NCBI GenBank assembly: GCA_029718625.1
Contig: CM056391.1
Span: 906,162 to 970,161 of the forward strand
Direction: 5' to 3'
Source: Synaphobranchus kaupii
Taxonomy: Eukaryota > Chordata > Actinopteri > Anguilliformes > Synaphobranchidae
Length of the DNA stretch: 64,000 nucleotides
A program made the position numbers and the translations under genes. Each line of letters opens with the position of its first letter. Within the stretch, counting starts at the first letter, position 1. Below, piece after piece: positions 31,360-43,687 of the stretch. The notes under the pieces were generated by a model. The model did no database searches and had not been told where the DNA came from. It worked only from the letters and a program-made list of their open reading frames with translations.

Positions 31360-34300
31360 ATGAATGGAACATGGTGCTTCTTTGTCATTGGCTGTTGCTT
31401 ACTGTCAGGTGAGTGTTACCTGGTCCTAATGACCAAATGCTACTAATGCAAAGCTTTTGTCACTGTCACAGTTTCATGAAGAGGCTAACTGGGGGGAATT
31501 AACAGGATGTTGCTGTAAAAGCGCATGCCTGCTCAGTCAACCTACACTGTATAAATTAAGGTGAAATAAAAAATGTATTTTTAGAGCACATACATTTGGT
31601 TAGAAGAGAGGATGCTCTGAATGTAGCTGCTCTGAATATAGCTTTACAAATGTTTGTACCTCAAAGGTTTTGGGTTCGAATTGCAGTGGGAGCACTGGCA
31701 TTCTGCCCTTTGAGCAAGGTAATTAAGCTGAATTGCCTCGTGAAAAATGAAAGTAAACACAATAGAATGAGTAGGACACAGTTATACAGATCCTTTCCAA
31801 AAAATTAGAATATCATGGAAAAGTTTTTTTTTTTCCATAATTCCATTCAAAAAGTGAAACTTTCATAGATTATAGATTCATTACACACAAAGTAAAATAT
31901 TTCTAGCCTTTATTTGTTTCATTTTTCATAATTTTGTCTTACAGCTCCAGAAAACCCCCAAAACAGTATTTCAAGAAATTAGAATAGCGTGTCGAAAATC
32001 AGCATTTACTTCAGTTATTTCAGAGAATGAATGTTTTAGACTGAGTGTCACACTCTGTACGTGGTGGTTTTTGAAGCACTGACTCCAGCCTCAGTCCACT
32101 CCCTCTGCATCTCCGCCAAATTTTGGAATCGTCTTTGCTTGACAATCCGCTGAAGCCTACGGTCATCTCTTTTGCTTGTGCACCTTTTCCTGCCACATTT
32201 TTCCCTTCCACTAAACTTTCTATTGATATGCTTGGACACTGCACTCTGTGAACAGCCAGCCTCCTTAGCGATGACCTTTTGTGGCTTAGCCATCTTCTGG
32301 AGGGTGTCAATGATGGTCTTCTGGCCAATTGTCAAGTCTGCAGTCTTCCCCATACTGAACCAAACTGAGATACCTGTCCAATTTAACGACACACCTGTAG
32401 AAAAACTTTGTAGGTGTTTTGAGTAAATTAGATGATTAGAGTGTGACACTCAGTCTAAAACATTAATTCTCTGAAATAACTGAAGTAAATGCTGATTTTC
32501 AACACACTATTCTAATTTCTTGAAATACTGTTTTGGGGGTTTTCTGGAGCTGTAAGCCAAAATTATGAAAAATGAAACAAATAAAGGCTATAAATATTTC
32601 ACTTTGTGTGTAATGAATCTATAATCTATGAAAGTTTCACTTTTTGAATGGAATTATGGAAAAAAAAAAACTTTTCCATGATATTCTAATTTTTTGGAAA
32701 GGATCTGTATATCGCATACCTAAACTACACTGGCAAAATCTTTCTACATCATTTTCCCCTTCAGTGCAGCTAACAAAAATCAGTGTGCTCTCATAGTCAA
32801 CAAGATTAGAAATGTTGGTACAGACCATGGCGCTTAAAGAATCCCCTTGCTGTGTTTGACTCCTCCTACCTCACACGTCACGCCGCATTACAGTTATAAA
32901 TGTTCGTACAGACCATGGCGCTTAAAGAATCCCCCTGCTGCGTTTGGCTCCTCCTACCTCACACGTCACACCGCATTACAGTTATAAATGTTGGTACAGA
33001 CCATGGCGCTTAAAGAATCCCCCTGCTGCGTTTGGCTCCTCCTACCTCACACGTCACGCCGCATTACAGTTATAAATGTTCATACAGACCATGGCGCTTA
33101 AAGAATCCCCCTGCTGCGTTTGGCTCCTCCTACCTGACACGTCACACCGCATTACAATTATAAATGTTGGTACAGACCATGGCGCTTAAAGAATCCCCTT
33201 GCTGTGTTTGGCTCCTCCTACCTCACACGTCACACCGCATTACAGTTATAAATGTTGGTACAGACCATGGCGCTTAAAGAATCCCCCTGCTGCGTTTGGC
33301 TCCTCCTACCTCACACGTCACGCCGCATTACAGTTATAAATGTTCGTACAGACCATGGCGCTTAAAGAATCCCCTTGCTGCGTTTGGCTCCTCCTACCTC
33401 ACACGTCACACCGCATTACAGTTATAAATGTTGGTACAGACCATGGCGCTTAAAGAATCCCCTTGCTGCGTTTGGCTCCTCCTACCTCACACGTCACGCC
33501 GCATTACAGTTATAAATGTTGGTACAGACCATGGGCATATTTCATGCAGGTCTTTACATTACATTAGAATTATTTGGCAGGAACTTTTATCCAAAGCAAC
33601 GTACAAAAAGTGCATATTGAAGGTCATTGATGCGACTACAAAGCAGATCCGACAAAGCACAACTTTCTCATAACGTAGGAGCCATCCCTAGTAATGAACA
33701 TAGAATATAGTATACACAGTAAGATATACATTCTAAACTATAAAATAGCAAAAAACACAAGTTCAATAGAAAACAAGCAAAAAAACAGCAAGCAAGTGCT
33801 ATAGAATTGGCCCTAGGTAGGTAGTTTAGTCGAGGTGGAGTCTGAAAAAGTGCGTCTTCAGACCACAACGGAAAACAGACAGTGTTTGAGCCGAGCGCAG
33901 TGGAGTGGGGAGTTTGTTCCACCACTGGGGAGCTAGGGTGGAAAAGCTCTGCAGTTGGGACGAGCGAGAGCCGTTATCACGGAGGGAGGGAAGTGCAAGT
34001 CGCCCTGCAGCAGCAGAGCCAAGTGCTGGATTAAGTCCTTTAGGCTTTACAATACTGTATGTTATATTTTGAAGGTGCTCTGTGCGACTGGTCAGTCTCT
34101 ATGCCACAGAGGATAGAGGCTCTGGCTGGCTCCTGTGTGCTCATCCCATGTGCATTTGAAGTCCCAGAAGACCAAGTAGCCAAACTGAAGAAACCAGCCA
34201 GTGGGGTGTGGAGGAAAAGCTCCCAGTGGTTTGATGGTGGTGTCGATGTATACGACTCGTCACATCGCCAGAACATCCTTCAGGGCGAGATCATCGGGGA

Positions 34301-37300
34301 CCTGATGCAGAAGAACTGCACCTCCATTTTGGATGCCATTCCTAGGAATTACACTGATGTGTACTACTTCAGAATTGTGACTGGTTTCATGTACACTTTT
34401 AAAGACAAGGTCACCATCAATGTCATAGGTAATCACAAGCTATTCCTTTTGCATATAATTCAGATTCTTAATTATTACAAATAATCGGCCAATAGCGGAA
34501 ACTTATGTTCTCTATATTATGATAACAGCAAACACATTCTCAAATTTGAAACCCACAGCCAATGTGTTCTTTCACAGCATGCAAAATACTTGCAAAATTA
34601 TTTCCCAAATGGTTGATATATTTAAAAAGCTATATACATTTTAATTTATTATTTTTTGTAAAATATATTTCGTACAATGACTGGGTGTCGTACAAATTTC
34701 TCGAGGTTGGTTTGCACTTTTCTCACTTTGATCTCCTGCCCCTCAAAAGGTCTCCGCCCGGCCCTGTTCTCTTTCTCTTTCTCCCTGTTCTTTTTCTGTT
34801 TTTTTAAATGTATTTCTATTTTTTTTAAATGTAATTCTGTTTCTTTCTTTGTTGCCATTGTCAGCAAAACAATTTTCACAAGAAAAGATTAGACAAATTG
34901 TTTCAAGTTGACTTGCAAATAAATGCGAGACCTGCCTGAGACAGTCTGTACCATTCTCCCGTAGCCTCTCCACGCAAACCCCAGGTGACCTCGATGGGCA
35001 CGATAATGGAGGGGACCCCTGTGAATCTGATCTGCACAGCTTTGGCCCCCTGCCCCCGGCTCCCCCCAGCCCTGACCTGGTACCCCCCCCCAACTGGGGC
35101 GTGTCATGAGCACGCTGCTGGGAAATCCGGACGGGACCAGAACCGCGTCCTCCACACTGAGCTTCGTGGCCTCGCATCTCCACCACGGGGATATCGTCTG
35201 CAGCGCTGTCCACCCCCTGCAGCAAGGGGGCGGTAGCGAGCGAGCAGAGGAGGCTGTCGCTCTCAATGTCCTGTGTAAGAGGCCAGACCCAGCTTGTACC
35301 ATACCCTGCGGTGTGCATTAGAATGCAAGCTTTACATCAGTGGTCCCCGACCCTGTTCCTGGAGATCTACCGTCCTGTAGGTTTTCATTTCAACCCTAAT
35401 TTGGCACACCTGTTTCTACTAATTAGCAGCTCAACAAGATCTCTAACTGTTGAATGAGGTGTGCTTTGTTAGGGTTGGAGTGAAAACCTACAGGATGGTA
35501 GATCTCCAGGAACAGGGTTGGGGTCCACTGATGTAAAGCTTGCGTTCTAATGCACACCGCAGGGTATGGTACAAGCTTGATTTGCTCACCCTTCAATTCA
35601 GTGGTTTATCTTAGTTTTCTTAGCCACTTTGCACATGCAATAGTATTTTTTTTTCTTCCCCACTGTGCCATAGGGTGTTTTAATTTACACCCTACAGGCC
35701 AAAGTACTATGTACAAGAGCTAGGACCAGTGCCTCACTGACAGTAGCTGGTATTGTGAGACAGAGCGAATGTAGTGGTTACTGACTGACTTAGACCCACC
35801 TTTTCTCAGGCAGTATGACAATGCATCCATCCCATTGTCCTCATAAATAAGGTCATAAGAGCTGCTCCATTCTATACCAGTGTGTTTTGATGCTGGGATT
35901 TATAGTCCAACTGACATATACTGTATTTCAGACCTGGATCAAATATGTATCTTTATATCTAAAGCACTTAAGATGGCGGTAAAGTTGAAGATACTGCAGA
36001 TCTCTGCCACTAGCCACTTGCCCGAATCACATGAGAGAATTTAATAACGTTATTGTTAACATTGATGAAAATGTAAATGTTATATTTAAAAGAAAAACGG
36101 CATGTGTGAAAGCAGAGGGGTGTGGAACTGACTACCCAGGGCCTGAAGGCGGGGGAGGGGGCCTCCTAAAGCCAAACATTGCTTCAGGAAGGGGGCCTCG
36201 CAGAGACTGCATTTGCACAGGGCCCAGAATTTCATGCTTCAAACCCTGTGAAAGTCCCCACACCAAATATGGACAGTGTAAAGAAGCGGAGTGTCTCACT
36301 CACTAACTCACTCACTCACTCACTAACATACTCACTCACTCACTCACTCACTCACTAACATACTCACTCATTAACTCACTCATTCACTCACTAACTCACT
36401 CACTAACATACTCACTCATTAACTCGCTCATTCACTCACTAACTCACTAACATACTCACTCATTAACTCACTCATTCACTCACTAACTCACTCACTCACT
36501 CACTAACATACTCACTCAGTAACTCGTTCACTCACTCACTCACTCACTCACTCACTCACTCACTAACATACTCACTCATTAACTCGCTCATTCACTCACT
36601 AACTCACTCACTCACTCACTAACATACTCACTCAGTAACTCGCTCACTCACTAACTCACTCACTCACTCACTAACATACTCACTCAGTAACTCGCTCACT
36701 CACTAACTCACTCACTCACTCACTAACATACTCACTCATTAACTCGCTCATTCACTCACTAACTCACTCACTAACATACTCACTCATTAACTCGCTCATT
36801 CACTCACTAACTCACTCATTAACTCGCTCATTCACTTACTAACTCACTCACTAACATACTCACTCATTAACTCGCTCATTCACTCACTAACTCACTCACT
36901 CACTCACTAACATGCTCACTCAGTAACTCGCTCACTCACTAACTCACTCACTCACTCACTAACATACTCACTCATTAACTCGCTCATTCACTCACTAACT
37001 CACTCACTAACGTACTCACTCATTAACTCGCTCATTCACTCACTAACTCACTCACTAACATACTCACTCATTAACTCGCTCATTCACTCACTAACTCACT
37101 CACTAACATACTCACTCATTAACTCGCTCATTCACTCACTAACTCACTCACTCACCTCCATGCTCACTAACTCACTCACTAACATACTCACTCATTAACT
37201 CGCTCACTCACTCACTCACCAACATACTCACTCATTAACTCACTCATTCACTGACTAACTCACTCACTAACATACTCACTCATTAACTCACTTACTAACT

Positions 37301-40300
37301 CACTCACCTCCATGCTCACTTAGTCACTGACTCACTCACTAACTCACTAACCTACCTCCATGCTCACTCCCTCAGACTCCCCAAAGAACACGTCCGCCTC
37401 AGTGAGTCCCTCTGAACTGGTTACTGCGGGCACCACCGTCAACCTGACCTGCAGTAGCGATGGCAACCCGCAGGTGGCGCACTACTCCTGGTTCAGGGTG
37501 AGGGGCGGTGAAGTGACCGCGGTGGGGTGGGAGAGGACGCTCACCCTGAACCTGACTGAGGGTCACGTGGGTCTGTACCACTGCCAGGCCCAAAATGAGC
37601 ACGGGAGGCAGAACTCCACCGCAGTACAACTGCATTTGCAAGGTCAGTCATTACAATGGCACACTTTAGTGCCCTATAATATTTACTATTTAATATATAT
37701 AATACTATTATTGTTGTTATTACTGTTATTAATGTTGTTACAATACTACCACTACTACTACTACTACTAATAATGATAATAATATTCTTGTTCTTCATCA
37801 TCTTCTTCTTATTATTATTATTATTATTATTATAGAAGTAGTAGCAGTAGCAGTATAGTAGTTGTAAAAACAGTAGCAATGACACTCTTGTTTAATAATA
37901 ACAGTGATAATAGGAGTAATCCATTATTAATACTTTAGCAAGACTCTTTTATTCAGAGTGAGGAAAGTTTACATATTGTAATGTATAGTAGAGAAAAGAG
38001 ACTAGCATATGAAGTAATACTGAAGTACTAAGGCAAACAGTGTCAGTATATTTTATTTCATTGTGCAATAAAACACTTCCCTAGTTGTTTCCATCCCAGC
38101 ACAAAGAAATACTGTTGCAGAACTGTAAGAGCGATTTGTAAAAACTGCCACAGTTTGACACTACATCACACCACAAAAATGCTGGTGTAAATCTAACACT
38201 GGTGGTGTACATTTACAGTTTTTCTCAATCGCTAAGATGCATTTCCCGAAACCCTAACCTCATTCTCAAAACTCTAAGTGCAATTCCCAAAAGAGTAAAA
38301 CAATTACTCATAACACTATACCATCCATGCAAAAGAACCTATAATGCTCAAAATGTTAACCACATGCGTCAAAGCACACAAAGTCAGTCAATCTCTACAA
38401 CACTGTCACCAAATGTATAGCACCTTCTGATCATTGCGTAAACCCACTAAACCCACACTAAAAATTCTAAGTATTTGCATCAAAACTGGATGGACTGTGT
38501 ACACAGTGTTGCTGTCAATACAAAAGATTTCCCAGACACACAAATGTGTGTGCGGTGTCACTTGCGTCCAGCTCCATCACCCTCTCTCTTCCCCTGCCTC
38601 CCTGGCCTCCCTCTCCCTCCTGCCGTACCACCACGCATTCGGACAGCTCTCGCAAGGCCGGGTTTTTGCCCCTGTCTGACACCAGCTTCTTGTTCCATTC
38701 TCAGCAACACCATGCACTGGAACCCTTAGCATTATATGTGCTTGTGAGTATTTAGTGTTCACAATAGGCACCTTTGGGATGGGATTGACAGTGTGTGTTC
38801 TCCATTACTCTTCAATTGCGGGAAGGGAAGTGACCCAATCACACATCATGATGGCCTTCTCTTTTGTACAAACACAATGCTCATTGTACATAGTATTTTG
38901 CATGCAATGATTTACCCAATGAACAACTGTGTCCATGCAAGTGGGAAATGTACATGGCTGATTGAGAAAATACAATATGTTTTGACTGGCATGTCATAGC
39001 TGAATGAGAATTGCATATACACAATGGCAATTGCTTTTAGTGTTTTGCAAAATGTGCTTTAGCAATTGCATTTTGTGTGAACACAATGAGAACTGAAATA
39101 GTGATGTGGCCAATTGGGATAATGGTGAGGGTTTTTGAGGCTTTGTTTAGAGAATGAGGTTACACATTTGGTGATTGTGTCTAAACGATTGAGAAAAACT
39201 GTAACACCTTAGGGTGTTAAATACGTGCTCTCATATATACACCTCCCTAGGGTGTTAAATGTACACCGCCGTTTTTGTTGTGCAGGTTACACAGAGAGAG
39301 AGGGCCACTTTGGGTGGCAGGATTTGGATTAATTGAATGAATGCAGTACAAAACAACAGTGGTGCCAAAGCCATGGACTACATTTATGTGTTTAGCATTG
39401 GAGCTTGTAAATGTCTATAAAAATGCATGTAATAAATACAGAATACTGTACACCTAAGGTATCAGCCTGTTGTGTTTTGGTGTTGAATGACCCTAGGGCC
39501 TCTGGAGCTCAGGAGTATTTTGTGGGGAGGTGCTGTACACGGCGCATTGAGCATCTTTAGTTTGTGCAGGTGTAGGTGTGGGTGTGGCAGTGTGGATTTT
39601 GGCGGTGGCGGGGGGAGGGATCCTATTGGTCTGCGGCCTGCTGATCCTGTGCATCTGTAGGTAAGCAACCCTTTTCCCCTGGGTGGTGAACGCCTAGATA
39701 CTGCCTGAGGGAATACGGTCAGCGGTACACAGTACCTGGAATATGCACCCTATTGCTTAATATCCCAGCCTAGGTTTCCCGTAGCCACATAATGCACGTG
39801 ACTACTTCACTTTATCATGCTAATGTAGTGTGGTAATGTTGCCGCAAATGTTTAATAATTATGTTTAATCTTCTTTCCATGCAAAGCAAAGCTTTGAGAC
39901 CTTACAGTGGAAATGGTTTGAAGTGGTACGCTTTCTGTCATCCTGATGTGTTCATTTTGCACTGCCTGGACCAGTGGTTTTCTCGTTTGCCCTTGGAGAG
40001 CTGCATGGTGTGCAGGATCTAACTGACACCCAGTGCTTAACTGAAAAATTTAAGCAGTTGGTGATACAGTTATAACTCACCTCACCTGCTTTCTAAGGCC
40101 AGACTGGAGTCAGTAAAAGACAGATTATGGATGTTGGCATTGATCATCAAAACTTATATATGCGATATGAGAAATCACAGTAATGTATCTGTTTCTGCTG
40201 ATATGATGGGACAGACAAACAAATAACCATTTCAAATTTGGAGATAAACATATTTTTTTAAGAATAGTAAGGTAAACTTTTGTTAAAAAAGAACGTACCT

Positions 40301-41690
40301 GTACAACTTTCAGTCCAAAAATGAGTTGTCAGTAACACAAGTTAATTTTGTTTTTCTCTCTATTAGTTTTAAATTATTAATAACAAAAAATGTGTCCTTC
40401 AGGCAGAGAAAGTTACCAGTCCCTGTCATCAGGAAGGTAGGAAAATGCACACGCATGCACATACGCATGCACACACGTACGTACGCACACACACACGCAA
40501 ACACACACACATGCACACATATGCACATACACACATAGACACACGCACACACACACAGGCACACACCCATGCACACATACATTTTAATGTCACGCCTAAT
40601 TACTTATCCATATACAATTAATTCAGTGACACGACATGTGCTTGTACTGTGGGTGAAATATTTTCTTTTTATTTTAGTTGTCTATGCAGGGGGACGTTTA
40701 CAGTATTTATGTGTTGACATATTTACATTGTACCTAACTTACCCATAGGCTAGTGCACAAAGCAGCAAGGATAATTTATTCATGTGGTTTGACAAAGAAC
40801 AAGAATGAAAATGTCTGAAAAAAGCAGAGGAAATGATGTCATGTGTCTGTTGTACCATGTCAGAGACTCAAGACGCAACTGGAAATTCCACTTTGAAAAA
40901 AAGCCAGTTAAAAAAACAAAAAACAAAACGAAAGAACACTATTGGTTGGATGGTCTCCAAACTCAAACCCAAGGAAAGGTCAACAGAAATTTAACAGGAT
41001 TCTTATTCCTGTGTGCAGGCTGTCAGCACACTGGCAATCAAAGACCTACAAACATCTATACATCCTTTAAGCTGAGTGGAGTGGCAGCAGGGTTTTCAAT
41101 TGTATTTATTTATTCATTTATTATTGACCAATGAGCCACCCAGCAGTCCCCAAAGTTCATTTTTGTTTGTTTGTTTTCATTTTTAACAGTCAAAATATTT
41201 TGTGGAAGTAAGACAATATAAGTCACACAATTCCCTTAATTTCACATTTTATCCCTGGTAATAAAGAGTCAGTTAAAGTCAAGCTTCCGGCTGAGTAACA
41301 GAACCATTTTTTCACAGATTTGTTAAAAAAAATTTTGTGCTGAAGTCCAAGAAGAGGTTTACAAAAAGCATGTGTCTAAAGCTAACATAATTTTAGAACA
41401 ACAAAGCTTGTTTCCTTTTAGTCCCGTTTCTTAATCCAGCCAGCCTGATTAAGACAACGCTGATGTCTCCACAGGACCAAGGCGAAGACGATTCTCCTGT
41501 TTATGCAAACATAAGCGCGGCGACGAAGCTTGGTTTCACGGCGAACCAGTCGAGAAAAGACCTGGACGAGGCATCTGTGTACAGCAACATTGAAACGCGG
41601 TATAAGACTGGCTGCTTCACCAACCCGCCAGCGACGACGGAGAGGAATTATCAACTGTATGCAAACTCTTTTATTCCCTCCAGTCGATAG
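31360..41690 (+). CDS. Siglec-like receptor (CD22/MAG type), three Ig domains, with a one-base frameshift
   Basis: Seven exons on the plus strand: 31360-31408 signal peptide ([16 protein letters not shown]), 34075-34428 V-set, 34965-35274 C2, 37376-37642 C2, 39570-39660 membrane segment ([20 protein letters not shown]), 40403-40436, 41475-41690 tail and stop. All junctions are GT/AG with consistent phases. The V-set has the Siglec pattern [10 protein letters not shown] and YYFRI, whose Arg (residue 116) is the sialic-acid-binding position of the family. The tail has PVYANI and SVYSNI; the second fits an ITIM (SxYxxI), and both are YxN sites that could bind Grb2. The first C2 exon is 310 bases where phase demands 309: a run of nine C at 35083-35091 shifts the frame after LTWYPP. 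With that base intact-length the product would have 439 residues. The shift may be a sequencing error or a real break. Confidence 0.8.
31596..31780 (+). repeat. tRNA-derived SINE
   Basis: GGGTTCGAATTGCAGTGGGA carries the Pol III B-box, followed by the typical fish-SINE body (CCCTTTGAGCAAGGTAATTA). It lies in intron 1 of the Siglec-like gene, directly beside the Tc1 element. Confidence 0.65.
31787..32707 (-). mobile_element. Tc1-like transposon with inverted repeats of about 240 bp
   Basis: The ends start CAGATCCTTTCCAAAAAATT and are flanked by TA. Left (31787-32040) and right (32447-32707) arms are near-perfect reverse complements. Only the N-terminal part of a transposase lies between them, so this is an internally deleted copy. 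Confidence 0.9.
32048..32353 (-). pseudogene. Tc1-like transposase, N-terminal part
   Basis: The frame from [20 protein letters not shown] shows the paired-type helix-turn-helix (QSAVSKHI) and a second helix region ([14 protein letters not shown]) of Tc1 transposases. The catalytic DDE domain is entirely deleted, so the product could at most bind the inverted repeats. Confidence 0.85.
32812..33535. repeat. 88-bp minisatellite, about eight units
   Basis: CAGACCATGG recurs at 32821, 32909, 32997, 33085, 33173, 33261, 33349, 33437 and 33525, exactly 88 bases apart. Units differ at only a few bases. About 55 bases of each unit match the end of the LTR-like element at 24794. It is in intron 1 of the Siglec-like gene. 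Confidence 0.95.
33550..34040. repeat. Dispersed teleost repeat before the V-set exon
   Basis: It begins with the common phrase TTTGGCAGGAACTTTTATCC and later reads GTTCCACCACTGGGGAGCTA and TCTGCAGTTGGGACGAGCGA. These are abundant fish retroposon sequences that I cannot assign to a named family. It ends about 35 bases before the V-set exon. Confidence 0.5.
35291..35577. repeat. Long inverted repeat (MITE-like hairpin)
   Basis: The two arms, starting AGCTTGTACCATACCCTGCG and ending with its complement, pair over about 125 bases each with few mismatches. The inner part (GTTCCTGGAGATCTACC) is a common fish repeat end. It starts 17 bases after the donor of the first C2 exon in the Siglec-like gene, so the pre-mRNA can fold there. 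Confidence 0.85.
36293..37350. repeat. ACTC-rich satellite array in Siglec-like intron
   Basis: More than 1 kb of ACTC units, with higher-order blocks containing CTAACATACTCACTCATTAA and CTCGCTCATTCACTCACTAA repeated many times. It ends about 25 bases before the acceptor of the second C2 exon. Confidence 0.95.
37749..37870. repeat. Mixed trinucleotide microsatellite
   Basis: ACT, TTC, ATT and GTA triplet runs shortly after the second C2 exon of the Siglec-like gene. Confidence 0.85.
38216..39201. mobile_element. Non-autonomous IS630/Tc1-like element
   Basis: The ends CAGTTTTTCTCAATCGCTAA and an imperfect complement (AACGATTGAGAAAAACTG) are flanked by TA. No transposase frame is seen in its 986 bases. 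It is related by its ends to the elements at 7437 and 9805 but has different subterminal sequence. Confidence 0.7.
40446..40580. repeat. CA-rich degenerate microsatellite
   Basis: Alternating CACA, GCAC and ATAC units shortly after the small cytoplasmic exon of the Siglec-like gene. Confidence 0.85.
40600..41474. other. No further exon seen in the last Siglec-like intron
   Basis: AT-rich intron without a credible additional exon or repeat. Confidence 0.5.
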
Positions 41691-42387
41691 CTTGGCGCGC
41701 GGGCAAGAGGAGTCCGTCTGAGGCCGTTTGTACTGCAACTGGTGTTCTCCGCCATCACCGAGCAACCCAGGGTGCGTCCCAATAATCTTCACTCCTCACC
41801 TCCTTTCCTCCACTCGTCTCCTACCCGAAAGTATGTAAAACTGCATGTTGCATGTACAGTATACAATGTAGCCTACCTGGCATTGCGGTTTGCATCGATA
41901 CATTAATTCAGTTGTAACAATTAATATGTAATCAGCAACATTAGATTAGGACACCACCGCTTTAGTTACCATGTAGAAATGTGCATAGAAATTTTCACTA
42001 TCCACCAATGCAAATTTAGACCATCATCATCACTATGCGTCATCTTCAACAGGTACTCAGATTTGCTAGGTCAGTGGTTCCCAAACTTTCACCATTTTTT
42101 CCTTAAACTTATTAACACAATACAGGTTTGGCGCATTGCCATTTGCTGTCTTTGAATTCTTCATTATCTACCAAATGGTTAGTTTGCCATGTGCCCACAC
42201 TTTCACCAGTTAGGAGCCTATTGATTCACCTCTGACTTTATTTTGATCAATATGTGGTCAATGTGTTACCTGTATTTTCATAATTGTGTGTTATATAGCA
42301 CAATAAAGCAGCACAACATGAACATGGGGGTTTAATCTTCATGGCTTCATAGCTATTTCTGACATAATGTGGCTTAAGAGAATGAAT
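41691..42387. other. 3' flank of the Siglec-like gene up to copy B
   Basis: No gene is seen. AATAAA at 42303 could serve as a polyadenylation signal. The copy B match to position 1 begins at 42388. Confidence 0.45.
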
Positions 42388-43054
42388 GATAAACAAGTTT
42401 TGGAACCTCTGTAGGCCTATAGGTAAATTATTTGTTATTTGCTTTATTGTTTGTCTATTTTGACTTGAGGAAATCTATTTTGAATGAGCAAATTGAGCAT
42501 TTGGTTATTGTGCTTTTCGGTCATGGAATGACCCCAATGATATTTTAAAGATAAACGTCCTGGTTTTGATAGGTCACTATAAGGCCGTACTAAGAGTCTG
42601 TTCACACTTGTACACTGTAAAATAAATATCCCGTAAAAAACTATGACAATCCCGTGAAACAGAAATTTTGCCAGTGAAAAATCATTTAACAAAGGCAAAT
42701 GGTAAAATGTTTGTAAAAAAAAATGTACACACATGTACACTGTAAAAGAAAACTGTATATTATGGTAAAATGTTTATAAAAATGTACTGAATTTCACTGT
42801 TTTTTCAAAACAGTATCAAAGTCATGTAGAATAACGGCAATAACTCATTATTTAAATCCTGTTATTTTAATTTATAAAATAAGAGGATTTATACAGTTAA
42901 ATAGTCTAGGCTATTTTAGCTGTTCTTTCAAATGTGTATTGCAGGGCCCTTTGAAGAAGAGACTGGGGATTTCCCTGGTTAAATAATGATAATAAAATAT
43001 TTCTTATTAAATAATTACTTATTAATATTACTAATTAAAATTATATTAACTGAC

Positions 43055-43056
<2 letters not shown>

Positions 43057-43114
<58 letters not shown>
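43057..43114. repeat. (TA)n microsatellite, long allele in copy B
   Basis: About 29 TA units, against about eleven at the same place in copy A. Confidence 0.9.
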
Positions 43115-43116
<2 letters not shown>

Positions 43117-43486
43117 GATTTTGTTCGTATTGTAATTTTTCCTGATTGATAACTTGTACTTTTTGAGTAACTTTCTATCTAGCGAACTCAGCTCCAATTT
43201 CAATGATCAAAGGGAGCAAAGTCTTGTGTGACGTTTCATTGTGCAATCCAATAGGCACTGCTTCCAACCTTACTTGCAACCTCTGAAGTGTAATAAACTG
43301 AAAATTATTTTTATCTTAATTGTTCACTTTTGTTGTCTGTTGAGTTACCCTCAGGTCACTTGATGCCAGAAATAGCTATGCAATGCATGAGGAACATTTG
43401 TAAAATCTTGGGTTTCACTGTTCAAACCATTTAACTTTGTCAAGAGGACTGTGGGAGATCAAAGTTTTATGTGAATGTATTCACAG

Positions 43487-43687
43487 GAACTGAAGCAATT
43501 GCATTATCAACTGTATGCAAACTCCTTTATTCCCTCTATAGTCGATAGCTTGGCGTGCAGGCCAGAACAGGTGCTGCAACTGTTGTTTTCCGCCATCACT
43601 GAGCAACCCAGGGTGTTATTAGTTATTAGTTTCATTAGTGTGGGACAGGGTTTCACCCAAGGGGCCAAGACTGGGCTTTCGTTTTGA
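43487..43687 (+). pseudogene. Duplicated fragment of the Siglec-like terminal exon (copy B)
   Basis: Counterpart of 1066-1275, with the same acceptor-like AG and [12 protein letters not shown] reading. It has a 9-bp deletion relative to copy A that keeps the frame. It lies about 1.8 kb downstream of the real terminal exon. Confidence 0.6.

Noticed and set aside
32812..33535. CRISPR-like array with 88-base spacing
   Set aside because: The whole 88-base unit is repeated, so there are no unique spacers; it is a minisatellite.
36293..37350. CRISPR-like array
   Set aside because: The repeats are contiguous tetranucleotide satellites without distinct spacers, in a vertebrate genome.
40805..41134. 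Plus-strand 109-residue frame in the last Siglec-like intron
   Set aside because: No splice sites in the right phase to join the flanking exons, and no recognised domain.
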